DNA of 64,000 nucleotides from Gigantopelta aegis (taxonomy: Eukaryota > Mollusca > Gastropoda > Neomphalida > Peltospiridae), in the NCBI RefSeq assembly GCF_016097555.1, contig NC_054701.1, forward strand, positions 6,011,093 through 6,075,092, read 5' to 3'. A model generated the notes under the pieces. It was not told the origin of the DNA. It made no database searches and saw only the letters and a program-made list of their open reading frames with translations. Below are positions 45,463 through 57,047 of the stretch, piece after piece. Position 1 is the stretch's first letter. Each line of letters opens with the position of its first letter. A program made the translations under genes and the position numbers.

Positions 45463-47683
45463 TATCTGTTGATACAGTCATTACACTGTAATACAGTATA
45501 TCCACACCCTAACAGTCAAGGAGTGTTTTATCTGTTGATACAGTCATTACACTGTAATACAGTATATCCACACCCTAACAGTCAACGAGTGTTTTATCTG
45601 TTGATACAGTCATTACACTGTAATACAGTATATCCACACCCTAACAGTCAACGAGTGTTTTATCTGTTGATACAGTCATTACACTGTAATACAGTATATC
45701 CACACCCTAACAGTCAACGAGTGTTTTATCTGTTGATACAGTCATTACACTGTAATACAGTATATCCACACCCTAACAGTCAACGAGTGTTTTATCTGTT
45801 GATACAGTCATTACACTGTAATACAGTATATCCACACCCTAACAGTCAACGAGTGTTTTATCTGTTGACACAGTCATTACACTGTAATACAGTATATCCA
45901 CACCCTAACAGTCAACGAGTGTTTTATCTGTTGACACAGTCATTACACTGTAATACAGTATATCCACACCCTAACAGTCAACGAGTGTTTTATCTGTTGA
46001 TACAGTCATTACACTGTAATACAGTATATCCACACCCTAACAGTCAACGAGTGTTTTATCTGTTGATACAGTCATTACACTGTAATACAGTATATCCACA
46101 CCCTAACAGTCAACGAGTGTTTTATCTGTTGATACAGTCATTACACTGTAATACAGTATATCCACACCCTAACAGTCAACGAGTGTTTTATCTGTTGATA
46201 CAGTCATTACACTGTAATACAGTATATCCACACCCTAACAGTCAACGAGTGTTTTATCTGTTGATACAGTCATTACACTGTAATACAGTATATCCACACC
46301 CTAACAGTCAACGAGTGTTTTATCTGTTGATACAGATACAGTCATTACATTGTAATACAGTATATCCACACCCTAACAGTCAACAGTGTTTTATCTGTTG
46401 ATACAGTCATTACACTGTAATACAGTATATCCACACCCTAACAGTCAACGAGTGTTTTATCTGTTGATACAGTCATTACACTGTAATACAGTATATCCAC
46501 ACCCTAACAGTCAACGAGTGTTTTATCTGTTGATACAGTCATTACACTGTAATACAGTATATCCACACCCTAACAGTCAACCAGTGTTTTATCTGTTGAT
46601 ACAGTCATTACACTGTAATACAGTATATCCACACCCTAACAGTCAACCAGTGTTTTATCTGTTGATACAGTCATTACACTGTAATACAGTATATCCACAC
46701 CCTAACAGTCAACGAGTGTTTTATCTGTTGATACAGATAGTCATTACATTGTAATACAGTATATCCACACCCTAACAGTCAACAGTGTTTTATCTGTTGA
46801 TACAGTCATTACACTGTAATACAGTATATCCACACCCTAACAGTCAACGAGTGTTTTATCTGTTGATACAGATACAGTCATTACACTGTAATACAGTATA
46901 TCCACACCCTAACAGTCAACGAGTGTTTTATCTGTTGATACAGATACAGTCATTACACTGTAATACAGTATATCCACACCCTAACAGTCAACGAGTGTTT
47001 TATCTGTTGATACAGTCATTACACTGTAATACAGTATATCCACACCCTAACAGTCAACGAGTGTTTTATCTGTTGATACAGATACAGTCATTACACTGTA
47101 ATACAGTATATCCACACCCTAACAGTCAACGAGTGTTTTATCTGTTGATACAGATACAGTCTTTACACTGTAATACAGTATATCCACACCCTAACAGTCA
47201 ACGAGTGTTTTATCTGTTGATACAGATACAGTCATTACACTGTAATACAGTATATCCACACCCTAACAGTCAACGAGTGTTTTATCTGTTGATACAGATA
47301 CAGTCATTACACTGTAATACAGTATATCCACACCCTAACAGTCAACCAGTGTTTTATCTGTTGATACAGTCATTACACTGTAATACAGTATATCCACACC
47401 CTAACAGTCAACGAGTGTTTTATCTGTTGATACAGTCATTACACTGTAATACAGTATATCCACACCCTAACAGTCAACGAGTGTTTTATCTGTTGATACA
47501 GTCATTACACTGTAATACAGTATATCCACACCCTAACAGTCAACAAGTGTTTTATCTGTTGATACAGTACATTATTACTGTAATACAGTATATCCACACC
47601 CTAACAGTCAACAGTGTTTTATCTGTTGATACAGTCATTACATTGTAATACAGTATATCCACATGCTAACAGTCTACAAATCT
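45463..47683. repeat. 66-bp tandem array, about 33 copies
   Basis: Unit tatctgttgatacagtcatt, acactgtaatacagtatatc, cacaccctaacagtcaacgagtgttt. Many copies carry an extra 6-bp atacag (72-bp variant, mostly 46330 and 46865-47310), and some lack 1-3 bp at cagtcaac-agtg. The 22-residue repeat frames (YLLIQSLHCNTVYPHPNSQR) arise because 66 is a multiple of three. The right edge is about 70 bp from the HMGA stop codon. Confidence 0.97.
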
Positions 47684-47750
47684 TTGATGCCTGAACACAC
47701 TAAACAAATACTGCTTCTCCATAATTTCGAAGCAATAACATTTACAAATA

Positions 47751-47822
47751 TCAGTGGCCTGTGTTATCATCGGAGGGGTCTTTTGAATGTTCTGGGTGAA
47801 CGGCCTCTTTCTCCTCAGGTTT
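47751..47822 (-). CDS. HMGA-like exon 4 (acidic tail and stop)
   Basis: Encodes KPEEKEAVHPEHSKDPSDDN, TGH and a TGA at 47753-47751; acceptor tttcag ends at 47823. The Ser next to acidic residues could be a CK2 target, as in the HMGA tail (inference). The 3' UTR must run into the 66-bp array, whose first unit is about 70 bp past the stop. Confidence 0.82.
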   Translation of the reverse strand, partial: KPEEKEAVHPEHSKDPSDDNTGH

Positions 47823-50800
47823 CTGAAACACAAATATTCAATAAGAAAAGCATGAATATTTAATGACACACCAGCAAAAAAAACGCCCAACAAAACAATG
47901 CACACAAAAATCAAACCACCAAAAAAAAAAAACAACCCAAACAAACAAAAACCAACAACAAACAAAAAACCCAAAACAAATAGAAAGACCACAGATAACA
48001 CTAACACACCGGTGTTTCTTCATTACTGAAAATCAATTTTGAGTGGAATATAAAAGAAACCACCATATGTTTTGCTTCAAATATAGATCTGTTTCTTTGT
48101 CACTTTAAGATGGTTGTGTAAGCCATGGTCCATATGTTGGAGCTATAAAATATACCAACTGCAATGTAGGGTAAGTTGTAAATTTAGACCTTGTAAAAAA
48201 CACTAAATATGGCACTTGCATCTATACTGTCGGGCACGCCGGAAGCAAGTAGACATTTTGAGCGAACAGAGATCGAGAGTGCAAATCAAAGTTTCTAGAT
48301 GGTTCGGGTGTATGCTCCCCCATACAATTTTGAAAACTAGATATCCTAAAGGAAAGAAGGATACGTTTTATTTAGCGACACACTCAACACATTTTATTCA
48401 CGGTTATATGGCGTCAGACATGATTAAGGACCACGCAGATATTGAGGGAGGAAACCTGCTGTCACCACTTCATGGGCTACTCTTTTTCGATTAGCAGCAA
48501 TGGATCTTTTATATGCACCATCCCACAGGCAGGGTAATATATACCACAACCTTTGTTACACTAGTTGTGGAGCACTGGCTGGAGTGAGAAATAGCCCAAT
48601 GGGTCCACCGACGGGGATCGATCCCAGACCAACTGCGCATCAAGGGAACGCTTTACCAGTCCACTGGGCTACGTTCTGCCTCTAGATGTCCTGAAATGCA
48701 ATTTCCTGCATTCTACAAGTATAATTTATATCTGCCTTAAGATTTACTACCAATAATATTTTGTATTCACAATTACTGTAATACTAGCACCCCCCCCCCC
48801 CCCACACACACACACGCACCCCACCCCACGGCCCACACACCCCGCCGTGCCTCACTACGATTAGGGTTGTTTGAAGTTTTGAAAGGCCAGGTTAGCCATT
48901 ACAAATGTACTGAACAGACTGCGTCAACGTGTCATCACTTGCTTACCACTTTCCTTGGTCGTCCCGGCGGCCTCTTTGGTTTAGGAACAATCTAAAAAAA
49001 ACATATTAAAGCAGTCTATTATTCACTTTAAACCACGTTAGTAAAGAAAAAACAAATGCCCATGTACCTTAAAATGTAATACGACGTAACATTTCATTCA
49101 TGTAGAGCTTTTTTAAGATTTAAAAAAAAGAAAGAAAAAAAAAGGTTTGTGTAGGCGGTAGTAAAATTCCTTTGATATGAAGCGGAAAACCGTATAATGA
49201 AATTTTTGTGTAGAAAAACTAACGAATGAGCGTAAAACCTACGTGAAATGGCGTAGCGATGACAAGCGCCGCACGTGGAAATAATAAGCCTTGTCACACT
49301 AACACAGACGACATGTGGCGCTGAATCATAACTCAATCACAAAGCTCGTCACAAACCTACTCAGCAAATAGTTTCTCCAGAAGTCAAGAAGAAAGAAATA
49401 AATGAAGGAAGAAAGAAAGAAAGAAAATCATAACGATCATCAAACGAAGGCCTGTCTATTACGATTAATTTTTAACAGACTGTTTATGAATTGATCACGT
49501 GTTGATGTCGCGGGAGTGAAAAGAAAAACAAATAAGGGGACACTGAGTTGTAAACGAAATATAATTCACTACTACAAGCGTAGTTAGTAATGTCCAAACA
49601 TAATACAAAGATGTAATGCGGGATTGAATGTCAGTAAGGTGGGATGAGGGTGACACGGTTAAATCCCGGACACCATGACAGGCGCGTGTGCAAGGGGCAT
49701 TTTAGGAGTCGAACCCACCCCACCACCCGCTTCAAGATTTTTCCCCCCAAATATGTGGGGAGCATGACCCGACTGTTCGTATAAAGTTCGCCCGCCACTG
49801 TCAAGACCCTTCCTTTCTGTGATCCCTTAGTATACTTTAAACGTGAGGGACATCGAATCTGCTGTACGTTTTGGTATCCGAATTGGACGCGCCTCAACCA
49901 TAAACGTACTAGAGCAAATTCTAAAATTTGGGCAAAACCGTTGATATATTCGGACAAAATGTGCTAACTTGAGCCTTTTTACCATATATTTCCATCGTTC
50001 TACTCGCAAATCTAGTTGTAATTCATGTAAAAATGCATATAGTGATTCGTTTGCAACCCTATATAGCTGTGTAGCCCCGTCCGCCCCCCCCCCCCCCCAA
50101 GTCACGTTTTCGCACCTTCTTACGCCACTGATTTGTTGTCCAGATTCGAGCATTTTCGTTTAATTCGGGCAAAAACCAGCCTGTCCCCCTACAACCTTAA
50201 GTAGATATGGACACGTTAAAAGACACGAAGGGGTCCTGTCCCAATCGAAAGAAGAAACAATGCTGTTTGGCGGACAACTTACGATTTTCACTTTGGGTGG
50301 GTTTTTGTTTTTACTGCCTTTTGGTCGTCCTCTTGGCCGTTTCTTTTCACTGGCGTCTAATTCTACCTGAAACAAAGTCAAGAAAAGGGTTAGCACGTTC
50401 AAAAGGTTTCATGGTAGACATTTGGAGGCTATATCTACTCAAATTAAAATACGATGCATCACTGACCAAAATAATGGCTGATGCTATTTCATATTTTGAA
50501 CTTGTGCATACTGGATCATCTCTTTGGTGAGACTTGCACATTTATTAATTTTTTTTTATCGTTTTAGATGAATTGACGGATTTGATAGCTGTGGTGGCAG
50601 TACTCATGACGGACGCCACAGGTGGAGCAGGATATGTTTTAGATGAATTGACGGATTTGACAGCTGTGGTGGCAGTACTCATGACGGACGCCACAGGTGG
50701 AGCAGGATATGTTGTAGATGAATTGACGGATTTGACAGCTGTGGTGGCAGTACTCATGACGGACGCCACAGGTGGAGCAGGATATGTTGTAGATGAATTG

Positions 50801-53157
50801 ACGGATTTGACAGCTGTGGTGGCAGTACTCATGACGGACGCCACAGGTGGAGCAGGATATGTTTTAGATGAATTGACGGATTTGACAGCTGTGGTGGCAG
50901 TACTCATGACGGACGCCACAGGTGGAGCAGGATATGTTTTAGATGAATTGACGGGTTTGACAGCTGTGGTGGCAGTACTCATGACGGACGCCACAGGTGG
51001 AGCAGGATATGTTTTAGATGAATTGACGGATTTGACAGCTGTGGTGGCAGTACTCATGACGGACGCCACAGGTGGAGCAGGATATGTTTTACTTTCGCCA
51101 ACATCTGATATCACCACTGTTATGACAGTGATTCCTAAGTGCATGTCATCACAGCTGTACTTATTTTAATGAACTGTCCTGTGCTAGTTTTGATTAGTAA
51201 ACTAGTATAAGAGTGGCTGTCCTCCTTATGGCGGTGCAAGAAGTGAAATCTACAGTAAAGGATCTCCTCGGGAGTGGCTGTCCTCCTTATGGCGGTGCAA
51301 GAAGTGAAATCTGCAGTAAAGGATCTCCTCGGGAGTGGCTGTCCTCCTACAGACAAGCCACTAGATAAAGATTCATGGAATCAACCACTATTTTGACAAA
51401 TGCCCATTCGACTGCACTGTGCAGAGATACGGCCCTGATCACGTATTACAGTTTTGTCGTTCAGACTTCAGAACATAAAAATTAAAACTTGGCACCGGAA
51501 GAAACGAGTGTCAACACAAATGCGTATTTCAAATTTAGCATTTATTTCATAACCAAGCTTCAAACCTGTATTTTATTATTTGTTTTGCTTCGTGACAAGT
51601 TAAAGCACAGAATGGAAATTTTAAACGAATAATTCGTCTAGTTTAGTTGATGGAATTGCTTTCCTGTGTACATAAAGAAAAACTATATTAAATAGCTGTT
51701 AAGGGTAAAATTAGCGATTTGTTGTGTTTATCTATCCCAGTGAATACAACAGTAGTTGAATGGACCTTGTAATTCGAATCAGATTTATGTTCATATAATT
51801 CTATAACCAACTGTGTTATCGAAAGTTGATCGGTTAATGAAAACCGATTATAACCGATGATCGATGATGAAATCCCAACTGATTCCCACCACTACCCCTC
51901 ACCCCCACCAGCAGCACCACCTTTTGAAACATGAATTAATATATTACAGGCCCCTCCAAAAGGGGAGGGGGGGGGGGGTTAAACATTTGAAATAAAGTAC
52001 TTTTCAGGGTTTGCCATTCATTTAACATACATGTTTTCTCAGCATCTTTTTAATGTAATACTATTTTATAAGCAATAAGAACAGGATCATAACATCTGAA
52101 GATTAATAAATTCAATTTCGCACGGTTTAGAGAATTGTTTAGTTGCTGTTTAGATTGTTTTTTGTTGTCGTTTTGTTCCTGTTTTGCTTGCTTGGTTGGT
52201 TGTTTTTTCGTTTGTTTTTATTTATTATTACTATTTTTTAATCCTTCATTTATGGCGGGGGCGAGGCGATGTGGAGGCGGGGTCGAGGCGGTGTGGAGGC
52301 GGGGGCGAGGCGGTGTGGAGGCGTGTACTAAAACTAGAAAACTGCGCAGTCTGGCGAGTGCGAGGTGGTGTGGTTCTACGTTCTACGCAATTCTATAACC
52401 ACATAAGTGATTCATGGCCGCAGTCACATTTTTACAATATCCCGTTTACTCTGCCATGTGCAGAGATACAATGCCGATTGCATATACTATTTAAGACTTT
52501 GGCCATCTACCCTAAATTCGAATCTTTTGTCCAAAATCCCCCTACTCTATGCGATCAGTTCTAAAAAACATACATAAAAAATAGTGAACTGAATTCAGAA
52601 AATATATACAAATTTCACGCTAGTTGATATATCATAAAGTTAAAAAAAAAAATTGTTTAATAACATCACTAGACCACATTAATTTATTAATAATTAGCCA
52701 GTCATTGAATGTCAAACTTTTATTAACTCTAACATATGGTCTTTGAGGATACCCGCTTCATTTTTCCATTAGTAGCAAGGACTCTTTTTATATGCATTTC
52801 CCCACAGACATACGTAGCACACACCAGTCGCAGGGAACTAGTTTGAAAATCTTATTAACACACCAATTATACATTATATATTTCAGTGCTACAGCTAGTT
52901 CCAGGGATTGATCAAGGGTTTTGTTTAAGTTCGCCGAAAACAAATGAGCCGAGCTGTCAAAGGGAGTTAAAAAAGGTTCGGGATATGCTCCCCGAAGCAT
53001 TTTAAAATAAAGGACAATTTGGTGTAGGTTATGTAGGTGATGGGTTTTTAAAGGGCGCTTCAAACAATCCGGGATTTGGGTCACGGGACGCATGTAACCC
53101 CTCCCCTGTAAGCCCTACCCCCCCCCCCCCCCCCGGAATCGTCAGTCGGACCGACAC

Positions 53158-53233
<76 letters not shown>

Positions 53234-53521
53234 GTCGCTCTCTCTATGTGTCTCTTTCTGTCTGTCTCGTTCTAGCCAAAGCACCACGACCGGTTTATCA
53301 AAGATCGTGGTATGTGCTATCTTGTCTGTGTAGTGATGCATATAAAAGATCCCTTGCTACTAATCGAAAAATGTCGCGGGTTTCCTCTCTAATACTGTAT
53401 GTCAAATCACCAAATGTTTGACATCCAATAGCCGATGATTAATAAATCAGTGTGCTCTAGCGGTGTCGTTAAACAAAACATTTTAACTGTCCCTTTCTCT
53501 ATCTGTCTCTCTCTCTCTCTG

Positions 53522-53604
<83 letters not shown>

Positions 53605-53887
53605 AATATTCTAAAGTGTTGTTAACCATAAATTCCTTTTCTTATACTGCATAGTTTAAGTAGCCCTATTTAATTTCGCTAATGGGTATATTACATGCAG
53701 GCATGACAATTATCATTTACCAGAATAAATCTATAATTAATTAGAATGGGTACACACCTTTGTATATTATAATACATAATATGTAATATGTAATTATGTT
53801 TACCTTTTTGGGTCTCCCACGTTTTCTTTTGACCGGCTCCTTCGGCTCTTCCGCAGGAGGGTCGGCGGTCTCCTCAATATCCGACAT
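47751..53887 (-). CDS. HMGA-type AT-hook chromatin protein, 4 coding exons
   Basis: Exons 53887-53804, 50366-50283, 48991-48947 and 47822-47751 join in phase 0 throughout, giving 285 nt and 94 aa. The protein starts MSDIEETADPPAEEP and carries three AT-hooks: KRKRGRPKK (about 20-28), KKRPRGRPKGSKNK (about 36-49) and KPKRPPGRPRK (about 60-70). It ends in an acidic, Ser/Asp-rich tail. Vertebrate HMGA1/2 are about 107-109 aa with the same layout: three hooks and an acidic tail, binding the minor groove of AT-rich DNA as architectural factors. The one-hook-per-exon structure also fits HMGA genes. The second hook and its SKNK follow-on are especially HMGA-like. A small AT-hook protein of another family cannot be fully excluded. 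Confidence 0.88.
48353..48682 (-). mobile_element. tRNA-derived SINE, near full length
   Basis: Minus strand: head acgtagcccagtggactggt with A box, B-box ggatcgatcccc, tail ending ctaaataaaacg. In HMGA intron 3. Confidence 0.85.
48947..48991 (-). CDS. HMGA-like exon 3 (third AT-hook)
   Basis: 15 codons, IVPKPKRPPGRPRKV, with a ttttttag acceptor and gtaagc donor. The PGRPRK core is a weaker hook, as the third hook of HMGA proteins often is. Being 45 nt, the exon can be skipped without a frame change. Confidence 0.85.
49905..50190. repeat. Dispersed repeat, copy 2 (see 3680)
   Basis: Related to 3680-3945, here interrupted by a C tract (50082-50098). It ends about 90 bp from HMGA exon 2, on its donor side. 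Confidence 0.6.
50283..50366 (-). CDS. HMGA-like exon 2 (second AT-hook)
   Basis: 28 codons, acceptor tttcag ending at 50367, donor gtaagt at 50282. It encodes VELDASEKKRPRGRPKGSKN and then KNPPKVKI. Confidence 0.88.
50561..51091. repeat. 75-bp tandem array, 7 copies, open on both strands
   Basis: Units start with gttttagatgaattgacgg and carry gacgccacaggtggagcag; starts about 50561, 50636 and so on. Only a few base changes separate copies, so the array is young. Both strands are open for about 199 codons (minus: SKTYPAPPVASVMSTATTAV). It lies in HMGA intron 1, about 200 bp before exon 2 in the gene's sense. Confidence 0.95.
51211..51350. repeat. 61-bp tandem repeat, 2.3 copies
   Basis: gagtggctgtcctcc starts at 51211, 51272 and 51333. 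Confidence 0.93.
51351..53160. other. HMGA intron 1, mostly unexplained
   Basis: Contains a G tract (51966-51979), a 22-bp CpG-rich triplet (52256-52322, gaggcggtgtggaggcg) and a SINE fragment on the minus strand (about 52725-52815, attagtagcaaggactcttt). No exon recognised. Confidence 0.45.
53161..53231. repeat. (TC)n(TA)n microsatellite
   Basis: About 36 bp of TC followed by about 34 bp of TA. Confidence 0.95.
53279..53485 (+). mobile_element. SINE, 3' part
   Basis: Reads ggtatgtgctatcttgtctg, aaaagatcccttgctac, ttgacatccaatagccgatg and ends tgtcgttaaacaaaacattt. The tRNA head is missing, perhaps lost to the neighbouring microsatellite. Confidence 0.8.
53504..53601. repeat. (TC)n(TG)n microsatellite
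   Basis: TC tract then about 30 bp of TG, about 200 bp from HMGA exon 1 inside intron 1. Confidence 0.95.
53804..53887 (-). CDS. HMGA-like exon 1 (start codon and first AT-hook)
   Basis: 28 codons from the ATG at 53887-53885 to a gtaaac donor at 53803. An acidic leader is followed by KRKRGRPKK. A GA-rich, CpG-rich stretch precedes it. Confidence 0.87.
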
Positions 53888-53889
53888 GG

Positions 53890-54425
53890 CAATACATCCA
53901 CACTAAAGCCCAGTTCTCTCTCTCGAGTGTCCTGGAGGAAATCTCTCCAAGGCGGAGGCAGTGACAGTGTTAAACGGCAGTTTGACAAACAAATGAAAGT
54001 AGGAGAGAAAAGAAAACACCCACCAACTCCTGTCTTGTGTGTACCTCTCCTGGCGACTCGACCAGCCAGACTGTCAGAACGGGGAACGAGAAGACTGTCG
54101 CATCTCTACAGTTCCGCGATTATCTTCTCTTTTCGCTCGCTCTCTCTCTCTGTTTCTCTTTCTCTCATTGAGTGATACGGGTGTTCCAAATCGCGAGGGT
54201 GGTTCCTGAGGTTACAGACAGGGCGGGGATTTCCAGGACTGCGGGTGTGGTGTCCGCGTGCCCTCTCCCGCTGTGAAAGACGATACGAAGTGACTGCGCC
54301 GACCAATCAGCTGTTATTCTCTGACCCCGATAGAAGGGCTTCTGAGGTCTGAAGCAATAAGCCGCCGCGTCCTAACGGCGAGCGACGTCCACGTGAAATA
54401 AAACCGCGGTTTTAATTGTCCGACA
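53890..54425 (-). promoter_or_regulatory. CpG-rich promoter-like region of the HMGA-type gene
   Basis: Directly upstream of the ATG and much richer in CpG than its surroundings. It contains a GC box (gggcgggg, 54221-54228), a CCAAT box (54303-54307), GA/CT-rich stretches near 54123-54165 and several CGCG or GCGC sites. No clear TATA box is placed. A SINE begins at 54429, bounding the region. The transcription start is not determinable by eye. Confidence 0.55.
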
Positions 54426-54428
54426 ATA

Positions 54429-54640
54429 CCGGCCTCGATGGTGTCGTGGTTAAGCCATCGGCCATAAGGCTGGTGGGTACTGGGTTCGCAGCCCGGTGTC
54501 GGTTCCCACTTTGACAACTACACCGACTTCTCTCTCACTAACCCCTGTCCTGGACACACCAACCAGGTAGCTGAGGTGTTTGTCTGCACAGGACAGCGTG
54601 CTTGAACCTTTCTTTGACATAGGCACAAAAATAAGTCATA
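54429..54640 (+). mobile_element. tRNA-derived SINE
   Basis: Head ggcctcgatggtgtcgtggt, B-box gggttcgcagccc, agctgaggtgtttg, tail ggcacaaaaataagtc. It bounds the HMGA promoter region. A fragment of the other subfamily follows at about 54690-54765 on the minus strand. Confidence 0.8.
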
Positions 54641-54769
54641 CAGGTCGTAAACCGGGCTAGTTCTTTCGGCGTTGAACGACAAGAATAATAATTGAGAGGA
54701 CTGTTTGTTTAACAACACCTCAGCACATTTTAAACTACGGTTGTTTGGTGTCACGTGGTCACGATGTCA

Positions 54770-55780
54770 GTGCAGATAAAGATTTTAATTAGAATATCAA
54801 GTTACTACGTTTTAATATCGTGGTTATTTGGCGAGGTTTAGATAACGATGTAAACTGATAATTTTTTTTATCATGCAACCCCTTTCAAATTATATATTTT
54901 TGTAATATGTTTCAATCAAAAGGGGTATAGAAAGTATTAGTTTTATCGTGTAAAAACTACTACCGGAAGTCGGACGATAGCAGGTGCCCGAAAGCATCTT
55001 GGGAATGGCATAACCAGCCTAAAAGTTATGTGTTTCCAAATTTTAAATAAAATACTTTGATTATATTTAAAAGTCTGTTGTGTCACAACATTGCAATTTT
55101 TGTACCTTTTTCTGTGAAAATAAACTCAAGTTTCAGGGGCGGCGCAGTGTAAAAAATAGTGGTACGACTCGAGGCTGCCCGATTCTCCTTTAAAATTCAC
55201 CTGTGAAGAACATTTTCACAGATATGAAAAAAAAAGTGGTACGGCCATGCCGTGCCTCTTTGAAAAGTGGTACGGCCATGGCCGTACCGGCCGTACCGTC
55301 TGTGTGACTTGAAGAAGATCTACATCACTGGGTGCTAGTGACTGTGGCGTCAAACGCTGTTCCAGTGTAAACATTCTTTACAGGAAGCTACTTGCTTTTT
55401 TAAATTCAAAACGCTGGCATGTTCCGAATGGGAGCGAATAATGGAGAATTGAAAAATAAGAGGTAATTGGACGTTACAGGAAGTGTAAATGCTATATTTA
55501 TTTATGCAGTTCAACTATTATTCCTGTAAATGGATGTTTGAAAAATGAGAAAACGACCTACCTGAACATTTTGCAAATATCCGTCATGTGCACAACTCAT
55601 TACCTGGTGACATGATAACACTTCGAATTATCAGCAAGTAGGGGTTATCAGGTCAATAGGAAACATGGTTGCATGATAAACAATAATATGCAATGAGGTA
55701 TTTTTATTACGACAGTTAAAAATATAATTTTACTACTTTCGTTTTCTTGTTATAAATTGCTATATCCATATCCATCCATC
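54770..55780. other. Intergenic, partly repeat-like
   Basis: Contains a CpG-rich repeat-like stretch at about 55137-55310 with duplicated gtggtacggccatg, and an ETS-like ccggaagt at 54963. No gene supported. Confidence 0.4.
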
Positions 55781-55783
55781 CAT

Positions 55784-55784
<1 letters not shown>

Positions 55785-55849
<65 letters not shown>

Positions 55850-55911
55850 TTTCCTTGTTATAAATTATATTTAAATATTTCTACCTACATCTCTATATAT
55901 CTGTCTATCTA

Positions 55912-55988
<77 letters not shown>

Positions 55989-56216
55989 ATATATATATAT
56001 ATATATATCTGTTTCGTTTTCTTGATATAAATTACATCTATTATCTATATCTATATATCTGTGTCTATTTATCTGTCTATCTATCTATCTGTCTCTATCT
56101 ATCTATCTATCTCTGTCTGTCTGTCTGTCCGTCTTTTTGTTTGTCTTTCTGCTTGTCTATCTCTTTATCTGTCCGTCTACCTTTCTACATGTATATATAT
56201 ATGTATCTATATCAGA
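55785..56216. repeat. Cluster of TA, TC and TCTA/TCTG microsatellites
   Basis: TA at 55785-55847, TC at about 55917-55981, TA at about 55989-56008, then TCTA and TCTG tracts to about 56216. The Ser/Leu/Tyr-Ile frames here are artefacts. Confidence 0.95.
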
Positions 56217-56524
56217 GAGACAGAGATACTGAATGGGCCTGACTTTGCCTTACTTTTTTTTTTAACCCAATGTAATAGTAATCAAATGGATTTAAATAGT
56301 ATCTATAGCCTAAAGGTACAAATATGTTTTAGATCAACCAGACAAGCTCTTTCTGAATACCAGCATGTACTTGTGTACATTCCACAAAGTATACGACGCA
56401 CCTACATATTTGTGGTGAAGCGAACAGTGGTGGGCCTTTAAATGTCGACTGAATGTGTGTCGGTTTGTCAAAGCGTGTCGAACAACACACCTTATACATG
56501 AAGGAGGTACATACTTCACATAAC

Positions 56525-56735
56525 CGGCCACCGTGCCCTAGAGGTTAAATCGTTGGCCTTCAACCTGATTGGTACTGGGTTCGCATCCTAGTAACAGCTA
56601 CCAGCCAGAGTGACTTTAAACTGCTCAACAGGGCCTCTACATTGACGTCTTTCTCGCTAACGACTAACCACAGAACCCAGGTAGCTGAGGTGTATGTTCA
56701 GAACAGCGTGTTTGAGCCGTAATTGGACGTGCTAG
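56525..56735 (+). mobile_element. tRNA-derived SINE
   Basis: Head ggccaccgtgccctagaggt, B-box gggttcgcatcct, agctgaggtgtatg. Confidence 0.75.
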
Positions 56736-56879
56736 ACGCTGAGATCGCATCTCCGTGTCTGCGCCAACTCTTTGTAGACTCCAACTCTGTGTGAGTTTTA
56801 TTTATAGACTTATCAGGTTTATGTAAGACCATTACACAGACCTGTGAAGCTAATTTTAATCAGATTGATAATTTGTTTT

Positions 56880-57047
56880 GTTTAACGACACCACTAGATT
56901 TATTAATTATAAACTATTAGAAGTAAAACATTTGGTAGTTTGAAATATAGTCTTAAAGAGGAAACGCTATATTGGTTTTCATTAGTAGCAACGGATCTTT
57001 TATATGCGCATACAACGGCCTTTCATATACCAGTTGTGGCGTTAATC
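56880..57047 (-). mobile_element. SINE, partial, truncated by the 26-bp array
   Basis: Minus-strand 3' part (gttttgtttaacgacaccac; agtagcaacggatcttttat), breaking off at ccagttgtggc where the 26-bp array starts. Confidence 0.8.

Noticed and set aside
45454-47648. Repeat protein frames (up to 315 aa) over the 66-bp array
   Set aside because: Same artefact; indel variants break the frame and there are no splice or start signals specific to it.
55757-56242. 161-aa Tyr/Ile/Ser/Leu frame
   Set aside because: Pure translation of TA, TC and TCTA microsatellites.
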